Part shown: positions 34,606-44,828 of the stretch, in pieces
Layout of the letters: each line of letters begins with the position of its first letter
How positions within the stretch are numbered: position 1 is the stretch's first letter
Origin: CAVYWD01 sp963772225
GTDB lineage: Bacteria; Myxococcota; Myxococcia; Myxococcales; UBA5297
NCBI GenBank assembly: GCA_963772225.1
Contig: CAVYWD010000001.1
Span: 372,001 to 436,000, forward strand
Direction of reading: 5' to 3'
DNA length: 64,000 nucleotides
Notes under the pieces: model-generated
Database searches by the model: none
What the model was told of the DNA's origin: nothing
The model's input: the letters and a program-made list of their open reading frames with translations, nothing else
Translations under genes and position numbers: made by a program

Positions 34606-35673
34606 ATGACGAGCCCATTTGCCATTTCCGTTCCCGTCCCCGCGGCACCCAGCAAGCCGCCTTCGACCCTCACCAAGAAAGACTTCGAGTCGGACCAGAA
34701 CGTCCGCTGGTGCCCGGGCTGCGGCGATTTCGCCATCCTGGCCCAGGTTCAGAAGACGCTGCCCTCCCTCGGAATCCCGCGGGAGAACTTCGCCTTCATC
34801 AGCGGCATCGGGTGCAGCTCCCGATTCCCGTATTACATGGATACCTATGGCATCCACAGCATCCACGGGCGCGCGCCTGCCATCGCATCGGGCCTGAAGA
34901 TCAGCCGGCCCGAGCTCGAGGTCTGGGTCGCCACCGGCGACGGCGACGGCCTCTCCATCGGCGGCAACCACCTCATTCACGCCCTGCGACGCAATGTCGG
35001 CCTGAAGATTATTCTATTCAATAATCGAATTTATGGCCTCACCAAAGGGCAATTCTCGCCCACGTCGGTCATGGGCCAGAAGACCAAGTCCACGCCTCTG
35101 GGCAACATCGACAACCCCTTCAATGCGCTGTCGGTGGCCCTGGGAGCCGAGGCCTCCTTCGTCGCGCGGGCCTTCGACGCGGACCCCAAGCACCTGGCGG
35201 ACATGGTCCTTCGCGTCGCCAAGCACAAGGGCGCCGCCTTCCTGGAAGTCTTCCAGAACTGCGTGGTCTTCAACGACGGCGCGTTCGAGGTGCTGAGCAA
35301 CAAGGAAACCCGGGCCGACAACCTTCTCGTCCTGGAGCACGGCAAGCCCATGATCTTCGGCAAGGCGAAGAACAAGGGCATCCGCTGGAGCCCCAAGACC
35401 TTCGCTCCCGAGGTCGTGGAGATCGGCAAGGACGGCGTGACGCTCGCCGACATCCTCATCCACGACGAGGGCGCCCAGAGCCCGGCGCTCGCCTTCATGC
35501 TCTCCCGCATGGGCCCGCCAAACTTCCCCACGCCCGTCGGCGTCTTCCGTGCGGTCGAGCGACCGAGCTATGAGCTGCTTGCCCAGGAGCTCGAGGCCAA
35601 GGCCATCGCGAAGATGGGTCAGGGTAACCTGGAGCAATTGCTTCACTCCAACGAGAGCTGGGTTCTTCCGTAA
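34606..35673 (+). CDS. 2-oxoacid:ferredoxin oxidoreductase beta subunit of the two-subunit enzyme
   Basis: The 355-residue protein has VRWCPGCGDFAILAQVQKTL, SGIGCSSRFPYYMDTYGIHS, HGRAPAIASGLKISRP and the thiamine-diphosphate motif ATGDGDGLSIGGNHLIHALR...NNRIYGLTKGQFSPTS. That is the standard beta subunit partnering the fused gamma-alpha chain. It is longer than the upstream korB, as expected for the two-subunit class. Nothing in the sequence separates 2-oxoglutarate from pyruvate with certainty. Confidence 0.92.
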   Translation: MTSPFAISVPVPAAPSKPPSTLTKKDFESDQNVRWCPGCGDFAILAQVQKTLPSLGIPRENFAFISGIGCSSRFPYYMDTYGIHSIHGRAPAIASGLKISRPELEVWVATGDGDGLSIGGNHLIHALRRNVGLKIILFNNRIYGLTKGQFSPTSVMGQKTKSTPLGNIDNPFNALSVALGAEASFVARAFDADPKHLADMVLRVAKHKGAAFLEVFQNCVVFNDGAFEVLSNKETRADNLLVLEHGKPMIFGKAKNKGIRWSPKTFAPEVVEIGKDGVTLADILIHDEGAQSPALAFMLSRMGPPNFPTPVGVFRAVERPSYELLAQELEAKAIAKMGQGNLEQLLHSNESWVLP

Positions 35674-36008
35674 CGCGACGCGCGATCCTTTGAGTCCCCT
35701 CGGCGCAAACTCCAGGCTTCAGACCCCGGGCCTTAAGGAACAGCAGGACCCGGAGTCTGGAGTCTGGGGCCCAAGGCATCTTTCGTCGCCTCGCCGCGCC
35801 GCCCGCGGCGCGCCACTCTCTTCGCAGGGGCTGGGAGGCCCTGCAGCCTGCCGAACATTCGAATCGAAACGATCTTGCGGGGTCCGCATCAGATGTACGT
35901 ACTCGGGAGCCGTCCCAATCGTGAGCTTCGCGGGATGGCCTGGATGCGAGCGCAACCCCAAGCGGGCGCTGGCTGTCCGCGCGATCGACCATCGAGGAGG
36001 CAGGCCAA
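35674..36008. repeat. Intergenic hairpin of repeated CTCCAGG...AGACCCC arms
   Basis: At about 35,708-35,775 ACTCCAGGCTTCAGACCCC is followed by GGAGTCTGGAGTCTGGGGCC, which form an imperfect hairpin. A related sequence (GACTCCAGGCTCTAGACCCC) occurs in the hairpin at 44,752-44,811, so this looks like an interspersed intergenic repeat that may act as a terminator. The remainder up to the sigma-factor gene shows no gene. Confidence 0.55.
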
Positions 36009-36710
36009 ATGCGACGACCGGCCCGTTTCGAAGGAATGTCCTCATACCTGGGCAACCTCAGCAAGTATCGCCAGCTAACGCGCGAAGACGAGGTTCGGTT
36101 GGCGCTCGAGGCGCGCAAGGGCAGCGAGCGGGCTAAATCGACTTTGGCGACTTCCAACCTGGCGCTGGTCATCTCGGTCGCCAAGAAGTTCGCCGACCGC
36201 GGGGCGCGCATCGAGGACCTCGTGCAAGAGGGCAACATCGGCCTGCTCAAGGCCATCGAGCACTACGACCCGAAGAAGGGCACCCGCTTCGCCACCTACG
36301 CCGTCTGGTGGATCCGCGCGTACATCCAGCGGCACCTCCAGGACAACCGGAGCCAGGTGCGCGGCGGTGAAGGCCAGCGGGCGAGCATGAACGACCTTTC
36401 TCTCGACATGACCATCGACGAGGAGGGAGAGGTCAGCCATCTCGAGCGCCTGATCGACGAGAAGGCGAACCCCGAGAACGACTACATCGTCGACGAGCAC
36501 GACCGCGACGTCCGCGAGGCGTTGCAGCGCGTGCGCAAGCGCCTGGGCGACCTGGGCTGGGACATCCTGCAGGAGCGTCTGACGCAGGACTCGCCCCGTA
36601 CCCTCGAGGAGATCGGCAAGCGCTGGGGCGTCTCGCGCGAGCGCGTCCGACAGGTGGAGATGAAGACCAAGGTCTTCCTGGCGCGCTACCTCGAGCCGCT
36701 CGCCGCGTAA
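36009..36710 (+). CDS. RpoH-like sigma-70 family RNA polymerase sigma factor
   Basis: The 233-residue factor has region 1.2/2 sequence (SSYLGNLSKYRQLTREDEVR, NLALVISVAKKFADRGARIE, DLVQEGNIGLLKAIEHYDPK, TRFATYAVWWIRAYIQRHLQ) and a region 4 helix-turn-helix (TLEEIGKRWGVSRERVRQVE). Region 3 is short, placing it with heat-shock/RpoH-like alternative sigmas; myxobacteria have several (SigB, SigC type). Which regulon it controls cannot be read here. It is monocistronic. Confidence 0.88.
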   Translation: MRRPARFEGMSSYLGNLSKYRQLTREDEVRLALEARKGSERAKSTLATSNLALVISVAKKFADRGARIEDLVQEGNIGLLKAIEHYDPKKGTRFATYAVWWIRAYIQRHLQDNRSQVRGGEGQRASMNDLSLDMTIDEEGEVSHLERLIDEKANPENDYIVDEHDRDVREALQRVRKRLGDLGWDILQERLTQDSPRTLEEIGKRWGVSRERVRQVEMKTKVFLARYLEPLAA

Positions 36711-36740
36711 GCGCTTTCCTGCCGTCCTGCCGCCTGTCCC

Positions 36741-37163
36741 CTATTCCGCCGCTCGGGCAGCGGCGGCGAGCTTGGCGCGCACTTCCTCCAGGTGGGCGTC
36801 GTCGCGGTAGGGGCGGCGCGGCCAGAAGAAGCCCTTGAGGCCGTCGCCGCGCGTCCGGGGCACGGCGTGCACGTGCAGGTGGGGCACGCTCTGGCTCACC
36901 CGGTTGTTCACCGCCACGAAGAACCCGTCGCACGCCAGGGCAGCCTGCAGGGCCTTTCCCGTCCGGCGCGCCGCTTCGAAGAGCCCCGAAAGCACCTCGG
37001 GCGGCGCGTCGAGCATGGTCTCGTAATGCGCCCTCGGGATAATGAGTGTGTGCCCGGGAAACAGCGGCCGATGATCGAGGAAGGCGACGACTGCCGCGTC
37101 CTCGAAGACGCGCGCCGCCTCGCGTTCGCCGCGGGCTATCTCGCAGAAGATGCACCCGGCCAC
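36741..37163 (-). CDS. HIT-family nucleotide hydrolase
   Basis: The 140-residue protein has the CIFCEIARGE start with paired Cys, FLDHRPLFPGHTLIIPRAHY and the histidine-triad signature SQSVPHLHVHAVPR (HxHxH). HIT proteins hydrolyse nucleoside phosphoramidates or dinucleotides. It lies 18 bases downstream of the zinc-finger gene on the same strand. Confidence 0.9.
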   Translation of the reverse strand: MAGCIFCEIARGEREAARVFEDAAVVAFLDHRPLFPGHTLIIPRAHYETMLDAPPEVLSGLFEAARRTGKALQAALACDGFFVAVNNRVSQSVPHLHVHAVPRTRGDGLKGFFWPRRPYRDDAHLEEVRAKLAAAARAAE

Positions 37164-37181
37164 GCGGCTCCTCCCCGTGCG

Positions 37182-37778
37182 CTACCGCTCGGCCCCGCGC
37201 TGGCTTCGCAGAACCTCGAGGGCGCGCCGGCGCTCCTCGTCGGAGAGGCTTCGGATCTCCTGAAGGCTCCAGCTCAGCTCGCGCGAGAGCTGGACGGCCG
37301 CCTCGATGAAATCCGGGGGTGCGGCCACGCAGGACGGCAAAGCCGGAGGAGTTTCGGCGGGCACCGGGGACTGGGCGCCTGCCGCGATCTGCGCGGCGAC
37401 CCGGACGCACGGCGCGCAGATGAAGGCGCCCGCCGGGCCGGCAACCAGAGGGCCCACCTCGGCCTTGGGGCGACAGCAGAAGGAGCACCAGGCGTCCACC
37501 GCGGGGTCCGCTGGCGCCGGGCCGCGCGGAGGCAAGTCGAGCACCTGGCGCGGGGCCACGGCCTCCTTCGGGAGCCATTCCAGCCGCTCAGCCAAATCGG
37601 CGCGGGACGGCGCCATCCGCAGGCAGTGGCGCAACAGCGAGGCTGCGCGACCCGCGTCGGCCAGCTCGATCGCCCGCTCGGCGGCTTCCTCGAGAATCTG
37701 GACCGCCTGGCTCACGTCGCCGTCGAGCTCCGCCCTCTGGGCCCTTCGAACGAGCTCTCGGATGGCGCTACGCGGCAC
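37182..37778 (-). CDS. Protein with a ClpX-type C4 zinc finger
   Basis: The GTG at 37,778 follows GGAGG by 8 bases, giving 198 residues. The first 90 are helical and TPR-like (RRAQRAELDGDVSQAVQILE, RAASLLRHCLRMAPSRADLA). A C4 finger, CSFCCRPKAEVGPLVAGPAG then FICAPCV, matches the dimerisation zinc finger at the start of ClpX, but no AAA module follows. A C-terminal helix ends the protein. Isolated ClpX-type fingers in myxobacteria are of unknown function. Confidence 0.72.
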   Translation of the reverse strand: MPRSAIRELVRRAQRAELDGDVSQAVQILEEAAERAIELADAGRAASLLRHCLRMAPSRADLAERLEWLPKEAVAPRQVLDLPPRGPAPADPAVDAWCSFCCRPKAEVGPLVAGPAGAFICAPCVRVAAQIAAGAQSPVPAETPPALPSCVAAPPDFIEAAVQLSRELSWSLQEIRSLSDEERRRALEVLRSQRGAER

Positions 37779-38097
37779 GCAGGGGACCTCCGGTCGAAGG
37801 CCGCATTTTAGCACTCGCGCGAAGTCGAGCATCAGGCGTATCCGCAGGCGTTCAGGGCGGCGACGGGGCAGCCGCTCCGTGAGCGCGGAGCTCCACCTCG
37901 ACTCCATGTCGGCGAAAAAAGAGGACGTGCTCGAAGCGCCGGCGAGGCCGAACGCCGGTCTTTCAGGCGGGCCATCGCCCGCGTTTGCCTCGAGCGACGC
38001 CTGCACCTCTGCTCTCCGTGGCCGCGCCTGGCCGGCCTGTTTGGTGGCCACTTCGCGGCCGCGTCGCCATCCTCACGAAATCGGGAGGAGGGTCTCC
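37779..38097. other. Divergent intergenic region
   Basis: This holds the upstream regions of the minus-strand zinc-finger gene and the plus-strand membrane-protein gene. Frames that cross it lack natural composition. I see no clear promoter boxes. Confidence 0.4.
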
Positions 38098-38622
38098 ATG
38101 GAGAGCAAGGCCAAGGCCTTTGGGCATCCGATTCATCCCATGCTGGTGGTCTTCCCACTGGGGCTGTTCGTCGCGTCGCTGGTGTTCGACATCATTCGGC
38201 TGGCAGGAGCGAGCGATGGATTCTCCATCGCGGCGTTTTATGCCATCGCGGGCGGCGTCATCGGCGGGCTCGCCGCGGCGATCTTCGGCCTGATGGACTG
38301 GGTCGCCATCCCGCCGGGCACGCGTGCCAAGCGCGTGGGAGCGATCCACGGGCTCGGAAACGTGATCGTGACGGCGCTGTTCGTCATCTCCTGGGCGCTC
38401 CGCGCCGGCAATCCGACCCGTCGCCCCGGGGGCGCGTTCGTCCTCTCACTGATCGCAGTGCTGCTTGCGCTCATCACCGGATGGCTCGGCGGCGAGCTGG
38501 TGGAGCGCCTCGGCGTCGGGGTCGCCCCCGGCGCTCACGCCGACGCGCCGAGCTCGCTCTCCGGACGCCCTGCGTCGGAGCGCTGGGCCGAGCCGCGCCC
38601 GCTCGAGCCGCGCCGCACCTGA
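38098..38622 (+). CDS. DUF2231 membrane protein
   Basis: The ATG is preceded by GGGAGGAGGG. The 174-residue product starts SKAKAFGHPIHPMLVVFPLG and has four hydrophobic segments (about 16-34, 43-68, 85-100, 112-130), with GHPIHPML and GAIHGLGNV histidine motifs typical of DUF2231. These small membrane proteins may bind haem or metal; their function is unknown. The last 35 residues are a polar cytoplasmic tail. Confidence 0.85.
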   Translation: MESKAKAFGHPIHPMLVVFPLGLFVASLVFDIIRLAGASDGFSIAAFYAIAGGVIGGLAAAIFGLMDWVAIPPGTRAKRVGAIHGLGNVIVTALFVISWALRAGNPTRRPGGAFVLSLIAVLLALITGWLGGELVERLGVGVAPGAHADAPSSLSGRPASERWAEPRPLEPRRT

Positions 38623-38669
38623 AGGACGCGCTTCGCCCTCTGGGCCCTTCGAGCGCGCTCTCGCAGGGC

Positions 38670-39899
38670 TCACGCGAAGTCGAGCATCAGGAGCTCCGGC
38701 CGCTCGAGGATGCGGATGACCTCGTAGAGAAACGCCGCGCCCATCGCCCCGTCGATGACGCGATGGTCGAGCGAGACGGAGAGGTACATCATCTCGCGAA
38801 TCGCGACCTGCCCCTCTCGGACCACCGGCCGCGGGCGGATCCGGTGGACGCCCAGGATGGCCACCTCGGGGTGGTTGATGATGGGCGTCGCGAAGAGGCC
38901 GCCGGCCTCTCCCAAAGACGTGACGGTGAAGGTCCCGCCGCTCAGGTCCTCGGGGCGGGCCCGCCGCTCGCGGGCCGCGGCGGCCAGCGCGGCGATCTCT
39001 CGGGTCAGCGCGCGCAGGCTCTTCTCCTGCGCGCCTTTGACCACCGGCACGAGGAGCCCGTCGTCGGTCGCGACCGCGATGCCCAGGTTCACGGACCTGC
39101 GAACAATCAGCTCCTGCGCGGCCTCGTCGAAGTTCGCGTTGAGGCGCGGATGCTTGGCGAACGCGGCGACCAGCGCCTTGGCGATGAACGGCAGATAGGA
39201 GAGCTGCAGCGGGTCCTCGGACTCGCGCAGGCTCTGGTTGAGGCGCCCCCGCAGGGCCTTGAGCTCGGTGACGTCCACCTCCTCGACGAAGGTGTAGTGC
39301 GGCGCCGTGAACTTGCTCGCCACCATGTGCCTGGCGATGGCGCGGCGGACGCCCTTCAGCGGAATGCGCTCGTCCCCTTCCAGCCGCGGCGCCGGCGGGC
39401 CCTTCGCCGGCTCGCGCGCGCCCGCGGCAACCCAGCGCAGCACGTCGTCCTTGAGCACGCGCCCGCCCGGGCCCGAGCCCGCGACGGCGCCCAGGTCCAC
39501 CCCGTGCTCCCGCGCGATCCGCCGCGTCACGGGCGAGGCGAGCACCCGCGAGCGCGCCGCCTCGGAAGGCGCCGTCGCCACGGCCTCCGGGGCGGCCACC
39601 TGCGCGCCACCGAGCACTTCGCCGTTGCGCGCTACGGGAGCCGGCGCCGGCGCGCCCTGGTCGACGGACAAGGTGACGAGCGGCTCCTTCACCTTCGCCA
39701 CCCCGCCCTCCTTCCCGTGGAGCGTGAGCACCCGCCCCGCCCGCGGGCTGGAGATGGTGACCGTCGCCTTGTCGGTCATCACCTCGACGAGCGCTTGGTC
39801 CTCCAGGACCTCGTCGCCCACCTGGACGAGCCACTGGACGATTTCGCCCTCGACGATCCCCTCGCCGAGGTCGGGCAGCCTGAATTCGAAGGTGGCCAT
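38670..39899 (-). CDS. E2 dihydrolipoyl acyltransferase of a 2-oxoacid dehydrogenase complex
   Basis: The 409-residue protein has a lipoyl domain (VGDEVLEDQALVEVMTDKAT with the lipoylated Lys in TDKA), an E3-binding domain (ASPVTRRIAREHGVDLGAVA), and the CoA-transferase core ending in SVSLDHRVIDGAMGAAFLYE with the catalytic HxxxDG. It is last in the operon lipA-E1alpha-E1beta-E2, 23 bases after E1beta. The two-chain E1 suggests a branched-chain or pyruvate dehydrogenase. No E3 gene is adjacent. Confidence 0.9.
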   Translation of the reverse strand: MATFEFRLPDLGEGIVEGEIVQWLVQVGDEVLEDQALVEVMTDKATVTISSPRAGRVLTLHGKEGGVAKVKEPLVTLSVDQGAPAPAPVARNGEVLGGAQVAAPEAVATAPSEAARSRVLASPVTRRIAREHGVDLGAVAGSGPGGRVLKDDVLRWVAAGAREPAKGPPAPRLEGDERIPLKGVRRAIARHMVASKFTAPHYTFVEEVDVTELKALRGRLNQSLRESEDPLQLSYLPFIAKALVAAFAKHPRLNANFDEAAQELIVRRSVNLGIAVATDDGLLVPVVKGAQEKSLRALTREIAALAAAARERRARPEDLSGGTFTVTSLGEAGGLFATPIINHPEVAILGVHRIRPRPVVREGQVAIREMMYLSVSLDHRVIDGAMGAAFLYEVIRILERPELLMLDFA

Positions 39900-39922
39900 G
39901 ATCGCGGTCTCACTTACGGCGC

Positions 39923-40903
<981 letters not shown>

Positions 40904-40963
40904 GGAAAGGCTCGCTCGCGCTTCTCGCCTAATCCGGCCGAGCCGGAACCAACGAGGGTTGCT

Positions 40964-42112
40964 TTAGGCTCCAGACTCCCGCGCGGCCGCGGCCAGGGCC
41001 TCGTCGCGCTGCTCGGCGAGGTGCCACGGCTGCCGGGCGTAGACGTCTTCGAACAGGCTCGCGAGCGCCGGAGGCCCCTCGCGCTCGGCCAGCGCGGACG
41101 CCCGCCGGATGTCTTCGTCGATCTCTTTTCGGGCCGCCGCCTCGTCCGACGGCGACCAGAGCTCGGAGCGCACCAGGTGGGCCTTGAGCCGGGTCAGCGG
41201 GTCGAGCGCGCGCCACGGCGCCACCTCCTCCTCGCTGCGGTAGGCCCGCGGGTCGTCGGAGGTGGAGTGACCCTGGAGCCGATAGGTGACCGCCTCGATG
41301 AGCGTCGGGCCCAGGCCGCTGCGCGCCCGCTCGTGCGCCTTTCGCGTGACGGCGATGACCGCGAGCAGGTCGTTGCCGTCCACCCGGACGCCCGGGAAGC
41401 CATAGGCCCGCGCCTTGATGGCCAGGCTCGAAGACGCCGTCTGCTTGGAGAGCGGGACGCTGATGGCCCATTGGTTGTTGCGGCACAGGAAGAGGGTCGC
41501 CGTCCGGAAGACGCCGGCGAAGTTGAGCGCCGAGTGGAAGTCGCTCGCGGAGGTGGCGCCATCCCCGAAGTAGGCCAAGGCGACGTCGTCGCGCTTCTTG
41601 TAGCGCGCGGCCCAGGCCATGCCCACCGCGTGCGGAAGCTGCGTCGCCAGGGGCGAGCTGATGGAGGCGAAGTTGGCCGGCCGATAGGCCTCGTGGCAGG
41701 GCATCTGCCGGCCCTTGACCGGGTCCGCCCCCCGCCCGAAGAGGTTGCACAGGAACGCCTGCAGCGGCATCCCCCGGAGCAGCGCGGCGCCGTGCTCCCG
41801 ATAGGCCGGGAAGATCCAGTCGTTCTTCCGCAGGACGTATGCCGCCCCGAGGATGGCCGCCTCCTCGCCGATGGACCCGATGTAGAACCCGATGCGCCCC
41901 TGCCGTTGGAGGGCGATCATCCGCTCGTCGAGCGCTCGGTTGAGCAGCATCAAGCGGTAGAGCAACACGAGCTCCTGGGGCTCGACCCGCGCGTCGGCGT
42001 GCGGCGCCGCGCTCCCATCGGCGCCCAGGACGCGCACCACCTCGTCCGCAGGGTCATCTCCAGGCGAAAGGGCCGGCGGCACGGCGTTCGATATCGCGTC
42101 GGGTGTTCGCAT
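40964..42112 (-). CDS. E1 alpha subunit of a 2-oxoacid dehydrogenase complex
   Basis: The 382-residue thiamine-diphosphate subunit shows FYIGSIGEEAAILGAAYVLR, FPAYREHGAALLRGMPLQAF, the cofactor motif AYFGDGATSASDFHSALNFA...CRNNQWAISVP and the phosphorylation-loop-like RLQGHSTSDDPRAYRSEEEV. The features are those of branched-chain type E1alpha. Ten bases separate it from lipA, so the complex and its lipoate supply are made together. Confidence 0.9.
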   Translation of the reverse strand: MRTPDAISNAVPPALSPGDDPADEVVRVLGADGSAAPHADARVEPQELVLLYRLMLLNRALDERMIALQRQGRIGFYIGSIGEEAAILGAAYVLRKNDWIFPAYREHGAALLRGMPLQAFLCNLFGRGADPVKGRQMPCHEAYRPANFASISSPLATQLPHAVGMAWAARYKKRDDVALAYFGDGATSASDFHSALNFAGVFRTATLFLCRNNQWAISVPLSKQTASSSLAIKARAYGFPGVRVDGNDLLAVIAVTRKAHERARSGLGPTLIEAVTYRLQGHSTSDDPRAYRSEEEVAPWRALDPLTRLKAHLVRSELWSPSDEAAARKEIDEDIRRASALAEREGPPALASLFEDVYARQPWHLAEQRDEALAAAARESGA

Positions 42113-42122
42113 CGGCGGTAAA

Positions 42123-43094
42123 TTAACCGCCCGGTCGGCTCCCGGCCGCTAATTCCGGCGCGCTCGGCGCCGGGTGCGTCCCCTTTTGCATGAGGCCCTT
42201 CAGGAAGAACTCGGCGGCGCGGTAGCTGGAGCGGACGAGCGGGCCGGCGGCGACATAGAGAAAGCCGAGCGCCATGGCCTTCGCCTGCAGTGCGGCGAAG
42301 TCGGCCGGGCTCAGGAAGCGCTCCACGCGCAAGTGGAAGGGCGACGGCTGCAGGTATTGCCCGAGGGTGAGCACGTCCACCCCCACCCGCCTCAGGTCCG
42401 TGAAGGCGGCGAGCACCTCGTCCTCGGTCTCCCCGAGCCCCAGCATCAGCGAGCTCTTGGTGTAGACGCCATGCCGCTCTTTCAGGCCGCGCAGCACCGA
42501 CAGCGACTGGCGGTAGCTCGCGCGAAGGTCCCGCGCGGTGGGCTGAAGCCTCTCCACCGTCTCCAGGTTGTGGCCGACGACGTGAGGCCCGGCCGCCGCC
42601 ACGGTGTCGACGTCCCGCTCAACGCCCTGGAAGTCGGGGATGAGCACCTCCACGATGAGCTCCGGGTTCTCGCGCCGGAGCGCGGCCACGGCGCGCGCGA
42701 AGTGCGAGGCCCCGCCGTCGGGGAGGTCGTCTCGGTCGACCGAGGTGACGACCAGGTACTTGAGCTCGAGCTCGCGCGCCGCCATCGCCAGGTGCTCGGG
42801 TTCCTCGGGGTCGAGCGGGAGCGGATGCCCCACTCTGACGTGGCAGAAGCGGCAACCCCGCGTGCAGATCTCCCCCATGAGCATCACGGTGGCGGTGCCG
42901 CCGCCCCAGCACTCGCCCATGTTGGGGCAGCGCGCCTGCTGGCACACGGTGGAAAGGCGCGTCCGAGTCAGGAGCGACTTCACCCGTTCGTAGCCCTGGC
43001 CCGAAGGCAGCCGCACCTTCAGCCAGTCGGGCTTGCGAACGTGAGGGGCCTCGGGCGTCTGCGGGCGATGGAATCGGTCGGGAGTGCTCGTCAT
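42123..43094 (-). CDS. lipA: Lipoyl synthase LipA
   Basis: LipA inserts two sulfurs into octanoyl-E2 using radical SAM chemistry. The 323-residue protein has the auxiliary cluster motif CQQARCPNMGECW and the radical-SAM motif CTRGCRFCHV, plus VTSVDRDDLPDGGASHFARA, GHNLETVERLQPTARDLRAS, KSSLMLGLGETEDEVLAAF and RSSYRAAEFF near the end. It heads the oxoacid dehydrogenase operon, whose E2 is its substrate. Confidence 0.94.
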   Translation of the reverse strand: MTSTPDRFHRPQTPEAPHVRKPDWLKVRLPSGQGYERVKSLLTRTRLSTVCQQARCPNMGECWGGGTATVMLMGEICTRGCRFCHVRVGHPLPLDPEEPEHLAMAARELELKYLVVTSVDRDDLPDGGASHFARAVAALRRENPELIVEVLIPDFQGVERDVDTVAAAGPHVVGHNLETVERLQPTARDLRASYRQSLSVLRGLKERHGVYTKSSLMLGLGETEDEVLAAFTDLRRVGVDVLTLGQYLQPSPFHLRVERFLSPADFAALQAKAMALGFLYVAAGPLVRSSYRAAEFFLKGLMQKGTHPAPSAPELAAGSRPGG

Positions 43095-43262
43095 GTCGGG
43101 CTCAGGTTAAGCCGGCCCACGCTCGGGTGCCACCGTTCGGAACGATACGGTGCGCGAAAGGCCGCGAAAAAGGGAACCTTGGTGCTTGACCCCCTGTTCC
43201 GCGAGGATTCTTCATCCGGTGGAACGTATTTTCGTCCTCCACTCGGAGGGGCGGAGGGCTTT

Positions 43263-44708
43263 TTGGAAACCGTGGCTGTGGCAGTCGTCGACGAAGACAG
43301 CGCGAGGTGCGCGCAACTTTCGGAGGTCCTGCAGCGCGGGGGCTATCGCGCCAAGCCCTTCTTGCGGCCGGAAGAAGCGCTTCGCAGCCTGTGGGATCAG
43401 CGGGTGGACCTGGTCCTCCTGGACTTGGGCCTCACGGGCATCGGCGCCTCCGCGTTGTCGCGCGAGCTCCGCGGGCGCCCGTGGGGCCAGGGACTGCCGG
43501 TCTTGGGCCTTCGGGCGTCTCGCGACCCAGCTCGCCGGCCCAGCTCGGCCCATTTCACCCGACTGCTCCCCGAGGATTTCCACCCGGCCGACCTGCTGAA
43601 GGCGGTCTTCGAGGCCCTGCTCGAGCCCTCGGCGGCGCTGGGCCCGCTCGGCGCCGAGCTCGACTTGCCCCAGGAGGAGCTTTCCCGCGTCCCGGCGCGG
43701 CCGATGCGGACCGAGCTGCCTCGCCTGGAAGTTCGCATCCCCACCGCGCACGAATACGCCGCCGAGTACACGCTGCACCTCTCCAGCGATCACGTCTTCG
43801 TGAGCTCCTATCACCCGCTGCCGGTCGGCTCCGTGGTCGACCTGGTGCTCGACCTGCCCTTCGCCCTCCGCTCGGCGCTGCAGGGGCGCGTGGTGAGCTG
43901 CGCCGACTTCGACTCGGCCCAGGCGCGCCTGGGCGGCCCGGGGATGCGGCTCGCCGTCCTGGGCCTGTCCGCCGAGCTCAGGTCGGCCATGGCCACCTTC
44001 ATGGCCGGCCTGCGCGCCGGTGCGTCGGAGCAGCCGCCGCCCGGGCTGCAGACTCTGGTCCTGTTCGTGGGTCGCGAGAGCCGGCTCCCGGCGGGCGCGC
44101 CGTCGTTCCTGCGCCGCTCGGGGATTCGGGCGCTGCGGTGCGAAGACGTCGCCCGGGCGCTGGAGCTCATCGCGCGGCGCCCGCCGCACGCCGTGGTGCT
44201 GGACGCCGCGGCGCTCGGGGACGCCACCGCGGCCGCCGTCGCCGGCTTCCGCCGCGCCGGCATCCCCTCCATCGTGGTCTTGGCTCAGCCGTCGGCCGCG
44301 GCCGGCCTGCCGGCGGAGGTGACCGCCATCGACCCGGCCATCCCCCCCAGCGCGCTCCTGGAGCGGCTCTCGGAAAAGCTGGCGGTGGCCCGCCGCTCCA
44401 GCGCTCGCGTGAGCTGCCCCGCGCCGATGAGGGCTGAGCGGGCCGGCGGGACGCTCGAAGGCCAAGTCGAGAACGTGAGCGCCGGGGGCATCCTCATGCG
44501 GCTCGACGAGGCGTTCGCCCCTGGCGAGCGGCTCCGGATCGAGTTCGAGCTCCCGGAGAACTGCGGCGTGATCCGCGCGCTGGCGCAGGCGGTGCGCGTG
44601 AGCCGAGCGCGCGACACCGCGCTGCGCGTCGCGGCCGCCTTCGAGCAACTGGAAGGCGACTCGGCCTTCTGCCTGCGCCAATTCATCCAGCGGCGCGCCG
44701 CCGCCTGA
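43263..44708 (+). CDS. Receiver and PilZ domain protein with two receiver-PilZ units
   Basis: The start is a TTG at 43,263 with GGAGGG 5 bases upstream; the frame is open far further back but non-coding there. Residues 1-120 form a receiver domain (VAVVDEDSARC, DLVLLDLGLTG). A PilZ-like region follows (LEVRIPTAHEYAAEYTLHLS, VGSVVDLVLDLPF). Next is a degenerate receiver (LVLFVGRESRLPAGAPSFLR, PHAVVLDAAALG, no clear phospho-site) and a typical PilZ domain (LEGQVENVSAGGILMRLDEA). PilZ binds cyclic di-GMP, but a clear RxxxR motif is not evident, so binding is uncertain. The output is unknown. Confidence 0.8.
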   Translation: METVAVAVVDEDSARCAQLSEVLQRGGYRAKPFLRPEEALRSLWDQRVDLVLLDLGLTGIGASALSRELRGRPWGQGLPVLGLRASRDPARRPSSAHFTRLLPEDFHPADLLKAVFEALLEPSAALGPLGAELDLPQEELSRVPARPMRTELPRLEVRIPTAHEYAAEYTLHLSSDHVFVSSYHPLPVGSVVDLVLDLPFALRSALQGRVVSCADFDSAQARLGGPGMRLAVLGLSAELRSAMATFMAGLRAGASEQPPPGLQTLVLFVGRESRLPAGAPSFLRRSGIRALRCEDVARALELIARRPPHAVVLDAAALGDATAAAVAGFRRAGIPSIVVLAQPSAAAGLPAEVTAIDPAIPPSALLERLSEKLAVARRSSARVSCPAPMRAERAGGTLEGQVENVSAGGILMRLDEAFAPGERLRIEFELPENCGVIRALAQAVRVSRARDTALRVAAAFEQLEGDSAFCLRQFIQRRAAA

Positions 44709-44751
44709 CGCCCTCAATCCCTTCGGCGCGAAATCTTGCGATCTGGCAAAG

Positions 44752-44811
44752 ACTCCAGGCTCTAGACCCCAGGCTCCGGGTAAAGCCCTGGGTCAGGGGG
44801 GAGTCTTTGTC
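44752..44811 (+). terminator. Hairpin after the PilZ gene
   Basis: AAGACTCC at 44,752 pairs with GGAGTCTTT at 44,803, with further inner pairing of GACCCCAGG with CCCTGGGTC. It carries the CTCCAGG...AGACCCC repeat also found at 35.7 kb. It probably terminates the PilZ transcript. Confidence 0.5.
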
Positions 44812-44828
44812 ACGATGCAGCTGCACCC

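Noticed and set aside
35700..35780. A riboswitch or small RNA upstream of the sigma factor.
   Set aside because: The sequence is an imperfect CTCCAG/CTGGAG hairpin found again at 44.75 kb and fits an intergenic repeat; no conserved riboswitch core was seen.
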